A stretch of DNA of 64,000 nucleotides from Jacaranda mimosifolia (GCA_018894105.1 CM032117.1:28314501-28378500), one strand, 5' to 3'. Numbered from the stretch's first letter, positions 35,178 through 47,816 are shown. Notes: generated from the letters alone by a model not told the origin. Translations and numbers: made by a program.

Positions 35178-36240
35178 CAAATGAAGTCATTTTATATATT
35201 TTAAAATTTTAAGGCTATTTCTATTATGAAGTAATATGAATATATAATCAAAGTTTATTTATTTATTTGAATTGTATTAAAACACATAAGACAACCTAAA
35301 AATGCTTATCGCTTTAAATTACAAATTGACAATTTGAATTTTTTCCTTTGGCAAAACCACACGTAGAAATTTAACTAGTTACAAATACAATACTTGTTTT
35401 TTTTTTCTTAATGTGAATAAGAGTAACAACCTCGGCACCGATGCGCTGCCGCAGCGAGTAAACGAGTAACTATGCAACACTCCAAATATTTTTGGTTTTG
35501 ATTTCTTCTCCTATTTCACTTTAAGTCCAAAAACTAAATTTTAAGATTCAAAATCCTAATGTTCAGTACATTAAATCATAAATTGTTCAATCCAAAAATT
35601 GAACTAATTAATCAAATTCAAAATTGCACAAAACATAATCTAATTTGTCCCCAATAAATTAATCGATTAAATCACATCCAATTAATAACACAATTCACTA
35701 TATAAATCTATACTGCAACACATAATCTTAATTTTTAATTAATTAAAATAACACAAAGAAAATAAGATTTGTTTTGAAATCGTATGAGTAAGCTATGATA
35801 CCACTGAAATTTAAGGTGTGAACTAGGGACATTTAAGCGTGGTGGAATTTAAATTTTTTTGAATCACCTTCAAATTATATAATCATCATATGGAACATTT
35901 CCACATTGTTCTAAGCAATTGTAATACGATCAATAGTGCGATTTGCAATACGTGTTAAGGTGTGAGGAATCCATACCTTGTTCTTTGAACGATTGGTCAA
36001 TGTAATAGATGATTTCTTCTCCAACCTAATCACTCTAAAGTGGATCTAATGTAACTCGATTGACCCATCAAGTTTCTTGAACACTTCAAGATCCAAGGAT
36101 TCATGTAGTTCTATCTGAAAGATTACAATTGAATCAATATTCAATACAAACTAGAAAACTATCTTTATTTCGGATTTGTGCTTGCATGTTGCAATAAAAT
36201 AGAGATATCTTAACCTATACAACTCCAAAACGAGCGAGTC
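35178..36240 (-). repeat. Intergenic DNA with a possible minus-strand Copia LTR edge
   Basis: At 35796-35809 the sequence CTATGATACCACTG is, on the minus strand, CAGTGGTATCATAG, a variant of the tRNA-Met primer site. It follows a CA that could end an LTR lying to its right. No second LTR or coding domain was found, so this is a weak call. The rest is AT-rich and featureless. Confidence 0.3.
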
Positions 36241-36662
36241 AAGTGGTTAGTGACATCAGAAGGGAGAGAGAGATTGATAGAGAGAAAGTTATCTATATAT
36301 AAAATTACAAACTTATCCAACAATTAGATCATCAGATAATAGAAAAACAAAATGATTGCCAAAATTTGTTATTGTATTTGCTATACTTGGATGAGTACTT
36401 TCAACTTTTACTTCTTCTTCTTCCTTTTTAATTTCATATATGGAAATTCCAAGTGGCTAGCGACATTTAAGGGTGGGAAGGGGGGGAGAGGAAGAGGGAG
36501 AGAGTTATCTATAGGTAAAATTACATGTATATCCAATAATTAGATAGTTGGATAACAAAGGACAATATGACTATCGAAATATGTCATTGTATTCATTATA
36601 CTTAGATGAACACTTTCAACTTTTGCTTTTTCTTATTCCTTTTCAATTTCAAATCTGGAAAT
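36241..36662. repeat. Tandem duplication, 210-bp period, two copies
   Basis: AAGTGGTTAGTGACAT at 36241 and AAGTGGCTAGCGACAT at 36451 begin two collinear copies. Both contain a GA-rich block, GAGTTATCTATA-like sequence and a TTTCAACTTTT(A/G)CTT stretch. Divergence is substantial, so the event is not recent. Confidence 0.85.
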
Positions 36663-36865
36663 TTAGTTACTTTGCGTCACAACTCCTTGTGGAAGTTCCA
36701 AGTTGACAATGAAAGATCTGTTCACCAATAAAGAAGCAAAACTATCCTTATTTTAAAGCATAGTCCACACAAAAACTATTTATGGTGATGTTCAGCATGC
36801 TAATAGGTAGCACTCCTCCCAATGGAGAAATGACGAATGTTGGCATCGAAAATTTTATTGAAATA

Positions 36866-37510
36866 AATTACATTTGATAGCCCATGATTTGAGTTCCAAA
36901 TTAAAGTTCATAATAAATGTGGGCTTTATAGAATAGCTTCCCAAGAATGAGAGGTCAATTTCTTATTTATATTTGAATTAATTAATTGGGCCAAGATATA
37001 TTTAAATGTAAACTTGTTAGCAAATTAAGCACATATTAATTGGTGTTCAAGTGCAAAGGGAAGATTAGCTTCAAGCATAATTTGTGTCTATAGAAGGAGA
37101 CACTTGGAAACATACCACAACCAAAGGAAATTCAAATATCAAGCTCTCGAGTTCCAAGCTTCCACCTGGACAAAGAGCTGCAATCCTAAATTTTCTACAC
37201 CTTGCTCAATAGCAACAAATCTCAAGGCCTTGATATTAAAGAAAATATTTGACTTCAAGGTAGTTCATCATTATTTCATAAGTATAGTAGGGAATTGCAT
37301 ATTCAATTCAAGAACAAGCTTCAAGCTCTTGAATCATATTATGGAGAGAAAAATAAGAAGAATTAGTCTTCAATTGCAGAGATACTTTTTAGAGATTGTA
37401 ATCACTTTTTATTTAAATTAAAAATTCAATTTTTTCATATTTTTCTCCTCTTATAGATAGAAAGTTTTTATGATCAAATTTCTCGCACATTGAGTGGGGC
37501 CATCTCTATC
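36866..37510 (+). repeat. Possible Gypsy LTR fragment
   Basis: Starts near TGATAGCCCATGATTTGAG and ends near CTCGCACATTGAG, followed by TGGGGCCATCTCTATC, which resembles the primer-region sequence after the Gypsy 5' LTR at 28451. A TATA-like TCTATAGAAGG lies at 37087. The 105-codon open frame at 37104-37421 falls inside and has no domain. No paired LTR was found in the window. Confidence 0.3.
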
Positions 37511-37732
37511 TCTTATCTTTTTCTCTTAAATTAAAGGTTTAGTTGTCATTTTCAATCACTCTATGGCAATCAAGAAGAATCAAGTCACCATGAACTAAAA
37601 AAGACACTATGGCTATTTTTGTTGCCGAACCTCCAACAATAGCAAGATCGTTCATACCACTCCATCAAATGGATTGAACTCAGTAAGTCCTATGGAGATC
37701 AAATATAAATCATCCTCTTTTGTTGCGATGCC

Positions 37733-37990
37733 TTATGGGTGGTGATTTAGGTAGGTCAGGTGGATTCTGATTGGGTTTACGTTGATGCAGGGCTATAAAT
37801 TTAATTTCTCAACTCGAACCCACCCCAATCTAATGACAACCTAAAAGTGCTCAACCTTATCCTTACCTGATTCTCATCAAGTTGGGTTCACGCCAATTTA
37901 ATTTTCATCAAGTTGATCCACCAATTCAAACCCATCCAACCTAACTTATCAACTTGATTCAAAATAATTATTTTGAATATTTTCATTAAA
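37733..37990 (-). repeat. Possible terminal region of the hAT element
   Basis: TGGGTGGTGATTTAGGTAGG at 37736 resembles Ac-like hAT ends, and the following 250 bp is rich in GGGTT/AACCC phrases typical of such termini. It lies downstream of the hAT transposase relic on the minus strand. The opposite end was not recognised. Confidence 0.3.
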
Positions 37991-38589
37991 TTTTTTCTTG
38001 TAATTCTACCTAATAATGCAGGTTCGTCATCTAATTAATGATTATTACATTAAACAAAGGACATTTAGAAAGTACCAAAAAAACAAATAGAAAGAGAAAT
38101 GTTCCCAAAAATGTGAGGAAAGTAGAAGAATAGCAATACAAGAAATAGAAAAAAACTTTATCAACATCCTCAGTCTAGATATTATTGATAACAATGCATT
38201 ATGACTCAAACATTATTTACACTATCACCTTAGCTACTCGAAATTTATGAATATCAAAGGAGAAAAAATTGTTAGACAAAATGTTAAAAATTGTAACCAT
38301 GGCAATCAATAAGAAAAAAAATACATTGCACATGCTAATTCAAAATTTTAGAATACCATAATTGTCAAAAGAAAGTAATGTGGTGCTTGACTTGCCATTA
38401 TTGTCATTATTCACATTCATGCTCAAACTCAAAATATTTTCAGTCAACTCATCTAAATTCACTCAAACAGATTTTAAAGCAAAAAAGTTAAAACAATATA
38501 GTAAGAAGATATTCCAAACTAGAACATATAAATAAAAAAAAGGTGTAAGCAATAAAATATCTTGTCTTTTTCTCCAAACAACCAATATC

Positions 38590-40345
38590 AACAACAAGTA
38601 AGTGCTTCAACCACATCGGGTTGTAATGCAATAGGATATTGATCTAAGACTTGACCACCTGTGCTAAAAATTGATTCAGAGGCAATTGTGAGTATAGGAA
38701 TACTCAAGATATCTCGAGCCATCTTTGCAAGCTTAGGATATGTGTATTAATGAACTTTCCAAAATGAAAGCACATCAATCTAGTTATTCGTATCTATTAG
38801 TGCCTAATTTAAATATAGACTCAATTGAGACTTTTGTGCACTAGCAAATTCTCACTTTTAAATAATTTAAACTCCTACACCAATGAAAGAAATGAGTTAA
38901 TGCTTAATAACATAATGATAAAGTAAAATTACAATATTTTAATAGAAAGACATATCTTAACACATGTTATAATAACTTTAATATATCATTACAATCTATG
39001 TTTTCAGCATTATCATTAGAAATTCCACAAGATCTTGAAGAAGTACTACTTATAGATGGCTTAGTAGAAGCCCTCTTGTATTCTTCAAACATTGAAAATA
39101 ATTTATTGACCTTTCCTAACTTCTTAGAATAAGCCTCATAAGGCTTATTATAATAGAACTCAACAAATCAAAACGTATATCTTTGATCAAACACAATAGC
39201 AATGACACAGACGATATTGAATTCTTTCCAATATTTGTCAAACTTTACAAATATTTGACTATTTATTTGACTCATGAAAGAATATGAATTTCCCACATCT
39301 TGATTTAAGGAAAATTATATAAAAAAATTTCTAGAATAGAACAAAATTGCCGTGGGATATTTGACATCAAAAAATAGATTAGTTGTGTCATAATCTCAAG
39401 AAACTTCTTAATCAAAGGCACAATGATAATATAAAGCATTAGAAAGCATAATAAATATAGAGTTCCATCTAGAAGGAACATCTTGTCTTAGAGCTTTCCT
39501 AGCTTCAAGAGAAGTTTGTACCATACATCAAGAAACTTTTGTTTTCTTACTTGATGTCTTTTTGCACACTTCACACGCTTTCTAATTGCATCAACATATT
39601 TATCAATGTTTTTAATCCTTAATTCAAAATATAAGCACAACAAAAAACATGCAGAAATTCACCTTTATTGGACAATGAAACACTAATACTGAGCTGACCC
39701 CATAACAAATCAACAGAAACATCATTCACAACATTGTCCGAAGTCATTGTAAAGACTTTTTTCTCATCCCCCAACTAGTTAGTAAGTTATAAATCTTTTC
39801 AAATAAAACTGCACTAGATGGGGCATATAAGAAAAATTTAGTATCTTTTATTGAAGCAACCAATCAGATTCTATATAATGAGTTATTAATCAATCAGTCG
39901 CAATAGAAGTCCACAAATTAGATGTAAAAGATATCCAAGGACAAGTATGTAATTATTGAGAAAGCTAGGTTCATTCCTTTTTATACATTTTAAGAATGTC
40001 TGCCTGAGTTGTATTCCTATAAATGTGTTTAACTTCAGGTTGTAGATAAGTGAAGATAACTCTAATGGCTTCATATTCAACAAATTGAAATAAAAATTTG
40101 CACCTAATGAGTGCTAAAACAAGTAGCACTCTAAACCTTGCTTGATTAAAGTAAAGTAGTCTAGTCATAAGGCCCTTTTCCCCTTGTTCTAACAATGCTT
40201 GACCAACATCTTGTGTATGCATTCTAGGGCATATAGACACATGGAGACTTAACTTACCTATGCCTATATAGCTTTCTAAACCATATTCTTGCCCACAAGT
40301 GCACTTACACTTTAAGAGCTTTTCTTCTTTGTCAAAAAGCATATC
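38590..40345 (-). pseudogene. hAT (Ac-like) transposase, dead
   Basis: Minus strand, N to C. A BED-finger region starts near 40342 (KCKCTCGQEYG) and leads into FQFVEYEAIRVIFTYL and KHIYRNTTQADILKMYKK. Next come SNLWTSIATD (about 39900) and NIDKYVDAIRK, then ARKALRQDVPSRWNSIFIML (about 39490), KFDKYWKEFNIVCV and LFSMFEEYKRASTKP. The C-terminal dimerisation domain reads MARDILSIPILTIASESIFS (about 38720). Many stops and frameshifts are present. The product would be a cut-and-paste transposase of the domesticated-like hAT group common in plants. Confidence 0.85.
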
Positions 40346-41555
40346 AAAATACTATCACCCATTTAACTTAAACTTTCTATTATGTGAAAGTTTATTTTTT
40401 CCACTTTCTGGGGTTAGATTCTCACCCATCCACTAACCTCCCCCTCGGCTACCTTCTACATCAAATTTGAAGAAGTGCTGAAGTTTCAAGCTCTGTTTTG
40501 TTGTTGCAAACCTGCAAATGCAAAATAAATTATAGATTTTATACATTTATTTCATTATAAATAAGCTTGGCTTTCCAAAAAAAGGAGAAATAGAAAATAT
40601 TTAAACTATACATTTATGCGTGCTTATTTTAATCAATTCAGAAAAGCATATAGTTCACTTCAAGATACACTATACACATTATTGATTGAGTTTCCATTAC
40701 CAAATTGTAAGGGAAGTTTATTTTGCTAATTGTGGGTATTGAATAGATTCAATTCTTCTCTGCAAGAGAGTTTCTTATAAACGAAAATATATATATAACA
40801 AAATTTGCACACCAAATATTATATTTGTGCCTAAGTTCTACTTGCTTTTTCACTTCTCAATTCTAAGCAAAGAAATGATAAATATCATATAGTAGGAATA
40901 AACGAAAACACACCCATACCGTTCCTCATGGAAAGAAGAGTCATGTATGTGACAAGAAAAGTGAAGTGAAGGAAACAAAGCATGATTGTACACCTTCAAT
41001 TGAGAGTTGTCACCTTCTTTCCCATTTTTCATCGGCCAAAAACCTTTATTTTGGGTGGGCAGAATCTTAATAAACCCACTAATGAGTAGTAATAAGAAGA
41101 CCAAAAATAAACAAGAGTTATACTTAACACTACAAAACCAAACAACCTTGTTTACATCGTAACTCTAGTATGTTATAAAAAATGCACCAAAATACATTTG
41201 CAAAAATTAAATACCTTATGTATCGCATTGATCGAGTTCTGGCTATCATTATTCCCATATAGGGCAAAGAACAGAAAGAACAAGACAAGAGTTGTAAGTC
41301 TAAATAACTTAGTGAGTTGGTATGCTGATGAATGACTTAAAGATATCCTCATATCGATCATGAGCTGTAATAGGGACAATTATTTTTACATATTCTTTTA
41401 ATTTAAGAAAGGGTACCTTTTTCTTAAAAGGGGAACAAAAATCAATATACATTGTTTCTTATTAAGAAGATTTCTTTCAAAGTTTTAAGTGCTCCATCTC
41501 AATATTGTCCAAACCAGTGACGAGACTTCATAAAATTCAATGTCTTTTTGGGAAG
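40346..41555. other. Intergenic DNA, nothing recognised
   Basis: AT-rich, with no domain in the short open frames (40850-41104 and 41173-41379, both minus) and no clear transposon ends. Confidence 0.5.
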
Positions 41556-41951
41556 TTATAAAACTATGAGAGAGAGAAAGAGAGAGAAGGATCAACATGG
41601 TTTTCAAACAATCTATTAATTTTCATAGAATACTCAAGTTCTGAAATATAAATGTTAGAACTTATCAATCAATTTTGCAATATGCTATTAGTAGGTCTCT
41701 GATCTTATCGCTCTAATATCAAAAACACTAAAATCCTTATTCCTCTAAGTTTCGAGTGATCAATTCATACAATTAAACAATTATTAAGCATGACTAACCA
41801 CATGCCTTATCCCACTCATAGACAAATAGACTCTTGTTGGCTATGAGATAGGATTATAATTATAGCTAGTAGAGTACAAGCCAAAAGACCAGCCACCATC
41901 GGCCTGATGCCTCCCAATTGTCTTTTAATGCTGATCCTGGGGCCAAGCCCT

Positions 41952-41986
<35 letters not shown>

Positions 41987-42347
41987 ATCAATATGGTTTT
42001 CAAACAATCTATTAATTTTCATAGAATACTCAAGTTCTGAAATATAAATGTTAGAACTTATTAATCAATTTTGCAATATGCTATTAGTAGGTCTCTGATC
42101 TTATCGCTCTAATGTCAAAAACACTAAAATCCTTATTCCTCTAAGTTTCGAGTGATCAATTCAGACAATTAAACAATTATTAAGCATGACTAACCACACG
42201 CCTTATCCCACTCATAGACAGATAGACTCTTGTTGGCTATGAGATAGGATTATAATTATAGCTAGTAGAGTACAAGCCAAAAGACCAGCCACCATTGGCC
42301 TGATGCCTCCCAATTGTCTTTTAATGCCGATCCTGGGGCCAAGCCCC
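41556..42347. repeat. Recent tandem duplication, 396-bp period, two copies
   Basis: GAAGGATCA at 41586 and 41982 anchors two nearly identical copies that differ at only a handful of positions. At their junction is a (GA)n tract, 41955-41981. Each copy holds, on the minus strand, TTGATATTAGAGCGATAAG or a close variant, resembling a mutated tRNA-Met primer site, so the unit may derive from an LTR element. No gene is recognisable. Confidence 0.9.
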
Positions 42348-43015
42348 AAGGTAATCTAGTAATTAATATAATGTAAAATATTTAATAGCATTTTCAATTA
42401 ACATCTCAATTCGCCATGATCGAACAATCAATCAATCAATATCAGATTCATTCCGATGTCGGTATTTAGCTATTAATACAATAGTCATGGCGATGATAGA
42501 AACGTATCATTCAAAATACCTTTTATGATTTTTGTAACACAATCACCAATTTTAGGTAAATTAATAGTATAACTCACGATCAAAATAACAAATAACAATC
42601 TATGTAAAGTTGGTGATTTATATATAGGATTCGTAATCTATTTACTTTTCAAAACTCATATGCAAGAAATCGATTTAGTTACACAATTCAGAATTTCAAT
42701 ATTTTAAAGTGTTTTGAGAACTCAAATAGTGATGGCTCAAATACCATAAAAGCAGATAAGAGTAGTTCAATTGGATTTTCAAGTCCATGGCAAGAGTTGG
42801 AGGAAACATGGAATGGGGTAGACATCCAATTATTTAATCTCGACAGAGAAAGGATCGAGCGACAATGATATATTTACTGGAATATATGTTCTTTCCACAG
42901 TAAGAAAATCTCGTACTAACAAGTATAAACTCATCTGGTAAATGCAGATGAGTCCTTAGTTGTATGGACACTGAAGTCCATGCTCCCGAGTCAATCCAAG
43001 AGTTTATCGTAAGAT
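42348..43015. other. Intergenic DNA before Copia element B
   Basis: No gene. On the minus strand, TGGTATTTGAGCCATCA (42734-42750) resembles a tRNA-Met primer site, so another eroded LTR element may flank it. Confidence 0.35.
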
Positions 43016-45484
43016 TGTCGAATAGTGTGCCACAAGCCAATTAGATTGGTATGTAAATCTACTCATCTTGTGATACAATCTTGATTGAATGATATTCCTA
43101 TTAAAATGGCTATCTTTATCTTATATTTTTTATACTTCACTTGCATTTGGTTGAAGACCTTAAATCATACAAGACTACGGGACTTGGTCACGCATACGAT
43201 AGTGATCATGAAACAACTCTTAATGGTCATGATTTTAAAGTATTCCAAGTCATAGAACCTTATGAGGCGGGATATCTAAGATTCGGATAGACTTGCACTA
43301 ACAATTCATATTCCAAGGGGTTGGATATTGCTCCATTTCATGAGCAATTCATGTGAGACATGGATGCATGTTAGTGGGTGCTTATCAGAAAATAAATTCA
43401 CTAAAGACCTTCCCAGAGAATCTACCAGATAGCCATAATGGCAAGTTCTTCGTCCTACGATAGTGTATATAATTAGTCCATGGACCTGAGGATACATGGT
43501 AACCTTGTGTTTAAATCCTTATGCTTTAACTCTTCTCCAACTACGTAGCGGGTCATCCAGGGTTGAGATTGGGCATGAGGTACTTAAGCATGGAGGTTTA
43601 TGAGATCCAAGATGAGATCCATCTCCTTGTTGTTATGAAGGATAAATGCATCTCCTATGTATTCTATAATGATTGATTTCAAGAAATCCTTGCGCAAGCT
43701 AGTATGATAATTTGGAAAAGGTATTTTCCAAAGTTGAGGTCATAAAGGGGAATCGAATGTTAGATTTAGAGACACGGTTTTGAGGCTATTATGGAGCTTA
43801 CAGATATCTTACCCCATGCCTCTTTCGGGAGATAGAAGATGGAATGATCGTATTTTCATGGTAATTATAAGCTATAAGGGTTTATCAAGACATAATCCAT
43901 TCATCCAATTAGTTGGGTTCCATGGGCTTGTTGCTAAACATCGACCATGGTGATTGGATACTTTTCAATTAATGGAGATTAATTGAAAAAGTTATTAGCT
44001 AAAAAGAGTTTAAACTAATGTGAATATTTTGATATTCAAAATGTTACAATGAGCTGTGAGCCCATATACAATGAATGGATGAACCTAATGGGTCACACAC
44101 AAAAGCCTATAGGAAGCTCTTATTTGGTAGGAGAAATTTTCTAAGGAATTAGAAAATTCAAGCCTGGGCATTTTGAGAGAGGGACGAGTGACTCCTTTAA
44201 TTAGTAATCTTGGCTTGATTAATTTAAGTGTTAAATTGATCAAAATAATTTAAGAAATTAAAATAGACCAATTAAATTATGGAGTTAATCTAATTGGTGC
44301 CATACAATAATTAACTAGTCTAGTTAACTTAAAGGAGCTAAGTTAACATTAATTAACATAAAGAGTTAAGTTAATTGACTTAAGGAGTTAAGTCAAATTA
44401 ATTAAATTAAAGAATTAATTTAATTAAAATGAAAATTTGAATTCTGGAGGGAAATCAAATAGAAGAGTCTATTTGAATTTGAATTAGAGTTAATTAGCAT
44501 TTCATTTCATGAGATGAAATGCAAATGCATATGCAAGTTGGCAAGTTGGCCAACTAGCATGTGAGGTGTGATGCTAGCTAAGCATCTCTCTCTCCTCTAT
44601 AAATAGGCCACATGGCCGAGGAAGATGCAACTTGGATTGACGTATAGTGTGACTTGTCAAATATATTGGGTCATATGGGATTTTCCCATTCTCTTCCCCG
44701 ATTGAGATGTCCTCTATTTCGCCCAAGAAAGAGAAATTGAATCATCAAAAAATTAGAGCATTAAGTGCAATTAGATGCATTGTTTGGGGGAATTCATAGT
44801 ACTATTATCATATCAATTAGAATAATTTATGGTTGGCTTTGGTTGGACTAAAAAAAATGAAGTATCCAGGCTCCGTTTAGAAAAAAACCAAGTGGTAATA
44901 TATCTATGTGGTGAATTGGCATCCTCATATTTTTCATCCAAAAGTGTGATATTCATGTGTTGAAAATTCACACAAAATTCTCTCATCTCCCTTTCACATC
45001 CAAGAATGCCTCATATCACATTCTTCCTCTCTTGTTCTAGCACAAGTTAAGTTGATTTAGTGCTTTCCTAAGGTGTGTGGACTTTGTCATTAGAGGTCCT
45101 ACACTTGAAGGACTTAGAATTGCTTGGTGGATTATTATTTTGCATTGGTATTTGGGAGCAAATTTTGGTAACCAAGGGGTTTCTGATTTCAGTGAAATTG
45201 GCAGCAACTCACTGGATTAGTAGTGGTATAGCCTGCCAAATTTGCTGATTTTTGGAGGTTGGAAAGGGGGCCAACATTGTTATCTTCTGCTGTATGTAGA
45301 TTGTCATTTGAAGTGTTCATTGGAGTGATCTTCTCGTTTCTTTTGTGTTGATCTACAAGGTAAGTTTTCTGCATCCAAATCCTTATTTAGAGCATGATTA
45401 TGATCCTTGGGATGGACTAGTTTGCTTATATTTTTGCCTAATTTTGGTTTTAATGTTTGGATCCCAATCATACTCTTTCTTTCA
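43016..45484 (+). repeat. 5' LTR of Copia element B (2469 bp)
   Basis: Begins TGTCGAATAGTGTGCCACAA (compare element C, TGTTGGAATAGTGCCCCGCA) and ends CTTTCTTTCA. It is about 370 bp longer than the LTR of C. Most of the difference is extra sequence at about 44640-44930 that has no counterpart in A or C. TATA-like CTATAAATAGG occurs at 44597. Confidence 0.85.
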
Positions 45485-45486
45485 AG

Positions 45487-45500
45487 TGGTATCAGAGCCT
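45487..45500 (+). other. Primer-binding site, tRNA-Met (element B)
   Basis: TGGTATCAGAGCCT is an exact match to the standard Copia tRNA-Met primer site, two bases after the LTR end. Confidence 0.92.
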
Positions 45501-47454
45501 ATTTCATGCCTAAATTTGGATTTCAGTGAGTTTATTCATGGAATTAATTGATTCTAAATCTTCAAATGCTTGATTCAATTGATGAATTTAAGTGTTTGGA
45601 TGATTTTGCATGTGGCTCTCCTTGTGTGGAATTGGAATATGTCAATATGTGTTTAAGTGTTACTTCAAATGTTGACATGATTTTGATTCAAGTGTGTTGA
45701 TGTTAAATATTGAGTGATCATTGGATGATGTTATATGGTGATATAGCATGTTGTTTATAGCTTTAAAGAGTTTTGGCTATTTTTGGATCCAATTGGATTG
45801 GAGTTAATTAGAAATTTTTAGAAAATGTTGATTCTCACTTAGATTTGATTTTTGAAGTATGTTTGAGAACTTTAATTTTTAGTTTTTAAAGTGTTTATAA
45901 TCTGAAATTTGTCAAAATGTGTGTGGAATGATGATATAGAGGTGTCATGTGTTTGGAGTGGGCAAAAATTTGAAAAAGCACCAAAAGATACCAAAGGCAC
46001 CTAACCGGTAGGCAAGCTGCTTCGGTCACAGGTGCACCATACACACACCTGCAGAGTGCTAGGCCAGGAGGCGGGGTGGCAGCCTCCCATGAGGTAGCCT
46101 AGGCATGTTTTTGGGTGCAATTTTGGTTTTGGCCACTCTGTCATTCATTATTCCACATGATTTTGGTACACAATAGTTGTGTAAGTGGTTTAAAATAATG
46201 TTAAGACATCTTTGCTTGCTTTTAAACTCAAATTCAAGTTAATCTTCAATTAGGTGCAAATATGAGATTTTTTTTGCCAATTAATTAATTGTTTATGAGA
46301 TAAGCATTTAATTGGATAAATTGAATGTCAATTCTTATTTATTGTTTATTCGATTGTTTAATGGATAATGAATGTATGGGGATGAACATGAGCCTTTTAA
46401 GTTGTTTTATTTGTTTCAAGTTGTTAAAAGGGGTTTTATTAATTTTCTACTTTGTAAATGTTATAAGAGCAGAATTCTAGGAGTGAGGATTTCTTTTCTT
46501 TTGTAAATGTTGCAAAGAGACAAAGATGGCCAAGAGGATCAAGCAGGCTTGAAGATCTATGAATGTATGGGATATATTCATATAATAGATAGGATCTAAT
46601 CAACCCACTTAAAATCAACTAAGTAGTGCACCTATAGCTTTAAGTGTGACTACTTGGTTTAGGCTCATGGTCATCCCACCCTATGAGCATGCTAGACGTA
46701 TTTACTTATTTATGCTTTCTTTAATTATGGATGTATGAGATGCATGGTTAAGATATAGAAAATCTAAATAAGAGGAGATAAAATTGATGAGATCTTTCAA
46801 AGCAAAAAAACCCCTTAACTTAGAGGAGTCTAAATTTTCCAAAATATTAAGTCAATTTGGATACAATTTAAAAGGAGTTTTAATTAATCCAAGCCTTCTA
46901 TGAATAGTTTGTGACATGAGATGCTACCACATTTATGTGTTAGCTCACGAATCGTGGGACACATTTTTGGAGGAAAGCTATGCTCACTTACTTAGCATAT
47001 GATGCTCTTTAATTAAAACTCACTATGACATTATCTCATGAGTTGTGAAATGACATAGTAGAGTTTATAATTAAAGATTGATTGGTAGGTATGACTTAAC
47101 ACCTAGTAATGTAGATGTTGCACGAGTCATGGGTCTACATGAAAAGTGAGGAAAAATACATCAAAGTTAGGAAAAATACATCAAAGGTTGCATATAGATA
47201 CAATTAGCAAAAGTTGCTTACTTTAGAATTATTTGTGGATGTCTCACGAGTCGTAGGTCTAGGAATGATGCCTTTGGACTTTGATTCTCACTAGAAAATG
47301 ATATTTTTCGAATTCCTTTAGGGGAAGAGGAATTTGATAAAATAGTGGGAGAAAAACATGCTTGAAAGACCATGAACATGTATTCTAATATCAAAATTCA
47401 ATCACATGTTTATATTCTCTTTTTCATCTTTGTAGATTTGCGAAATTTCAATCA
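45501..47454 (+). other. Untranslated leader of Copia element B
   Basis: 1954 bp without coding potential, collinear with the leaders of A and C. Confidence 0.75.
46660..47263 (+). repeat. Ordered hairpin array in leader of element B
   Basis: Inverted repeats: H-a, CTCAT with ATGAG around GGTCATCCCACCCT (about 46662-46686). H-b, long arms 46705-46727 and 46748-46772, more decayed than in A or C. H1, ATGTGT 46935-46940 with ACACAT 46959-46964 (perfect). H2, CTATGACATT 47023-47032 with AATGACATAG 47049-47058 (one mismatch). H3, ATGTAGA 47109-47115 with TCTACAT 47134-47140 (perfect). H4, GTGGA 47235-47239, whose partner has decayed. Apical motifs are TCACGAATCGTGGG, TCTCATGAGTTGTG, CACGAGTCATGGG and TCTCACGAGTCGTAGG. 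Confidence 0.65.
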
Positions 47455-47816
47455 ATGGCTAAGAATCCACTAAATATTATTTTGAAAACTAATAAACTCA
47501 CCGGGCCTAACTTTTGCTATTTGCTTAGAAACTTCAAGATAATTCTTGACACCGAAAAGAGAACATATGTCCTTACTCAAAGTTCGTTGGGCACCATTAG
47601 TACTGATAATGTCGATGATGAGGCACGTGAAACATTCATAAATTGGGTAGAAGATGATCTTCAAACCAGTTGCCTCATTATGGTTTCTATGTCCAACGAG
47701 CTCCAGAAATCTCACGAAAACATGAAAACTGCTTCTGAAATTCAAATGCACCTACAAGAGTTGTACATGGTACAATATAGATGTAAGCACTACTCTTTGC
47801 CTAGGGAGTTCTTTAG
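47455..47816 (+). pseudogene. Copia gag (element B), truncated by insertion
   Basis: Open from ATG 47455 (MAKNPLNIILKTNKLTGPN) through LRNFKIILDTEKRTYVLTQS and MSNELQKSHENMKTASEI to the insertion point. The few residues read after that point come from the LTR of D. This is the best preserved gag N-terminus of the family in the window. Confidence 0.85.

Larger units (their letters stand above)
43016..47816 (+). mobile_element. Copia element B, interrupted by element D
   Basis: Same family as A. It keeps a complete 5' LTR, primer site, leader and the first 120 or so codons of gag. Gag is cut at 47816/47817 by the minus-strand element D. The rest of B is not found to the right of D, so it was lost or lies outside the recognisable sequence. 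Confidence 0.85.

Noticed and set aside
35796..35809. A second intact minus-strand Copia element starting here
   Set aside because: Only the primer-site-like 14 bases support it; no gag-pol lies to its left, which is the Gypsy element, so it is kept only as a weak LTR-edge call.
41120..41165. CACTACAAAACC-like sequence near 41131 as a CACTA transposon end
   Set aside because: No subterminal repeats and no partner end in the expected orientation.
43016..45484. Initial idea that the long + and - strand non-coding blocks were separate unknown repeats
   Set aside because: They share TG...CA-type ends, adjoin tRNA-Met primer sites or polypurine tracts and match each other, so they are simply 2.1-2.5-kb LTRs of one Copia family.
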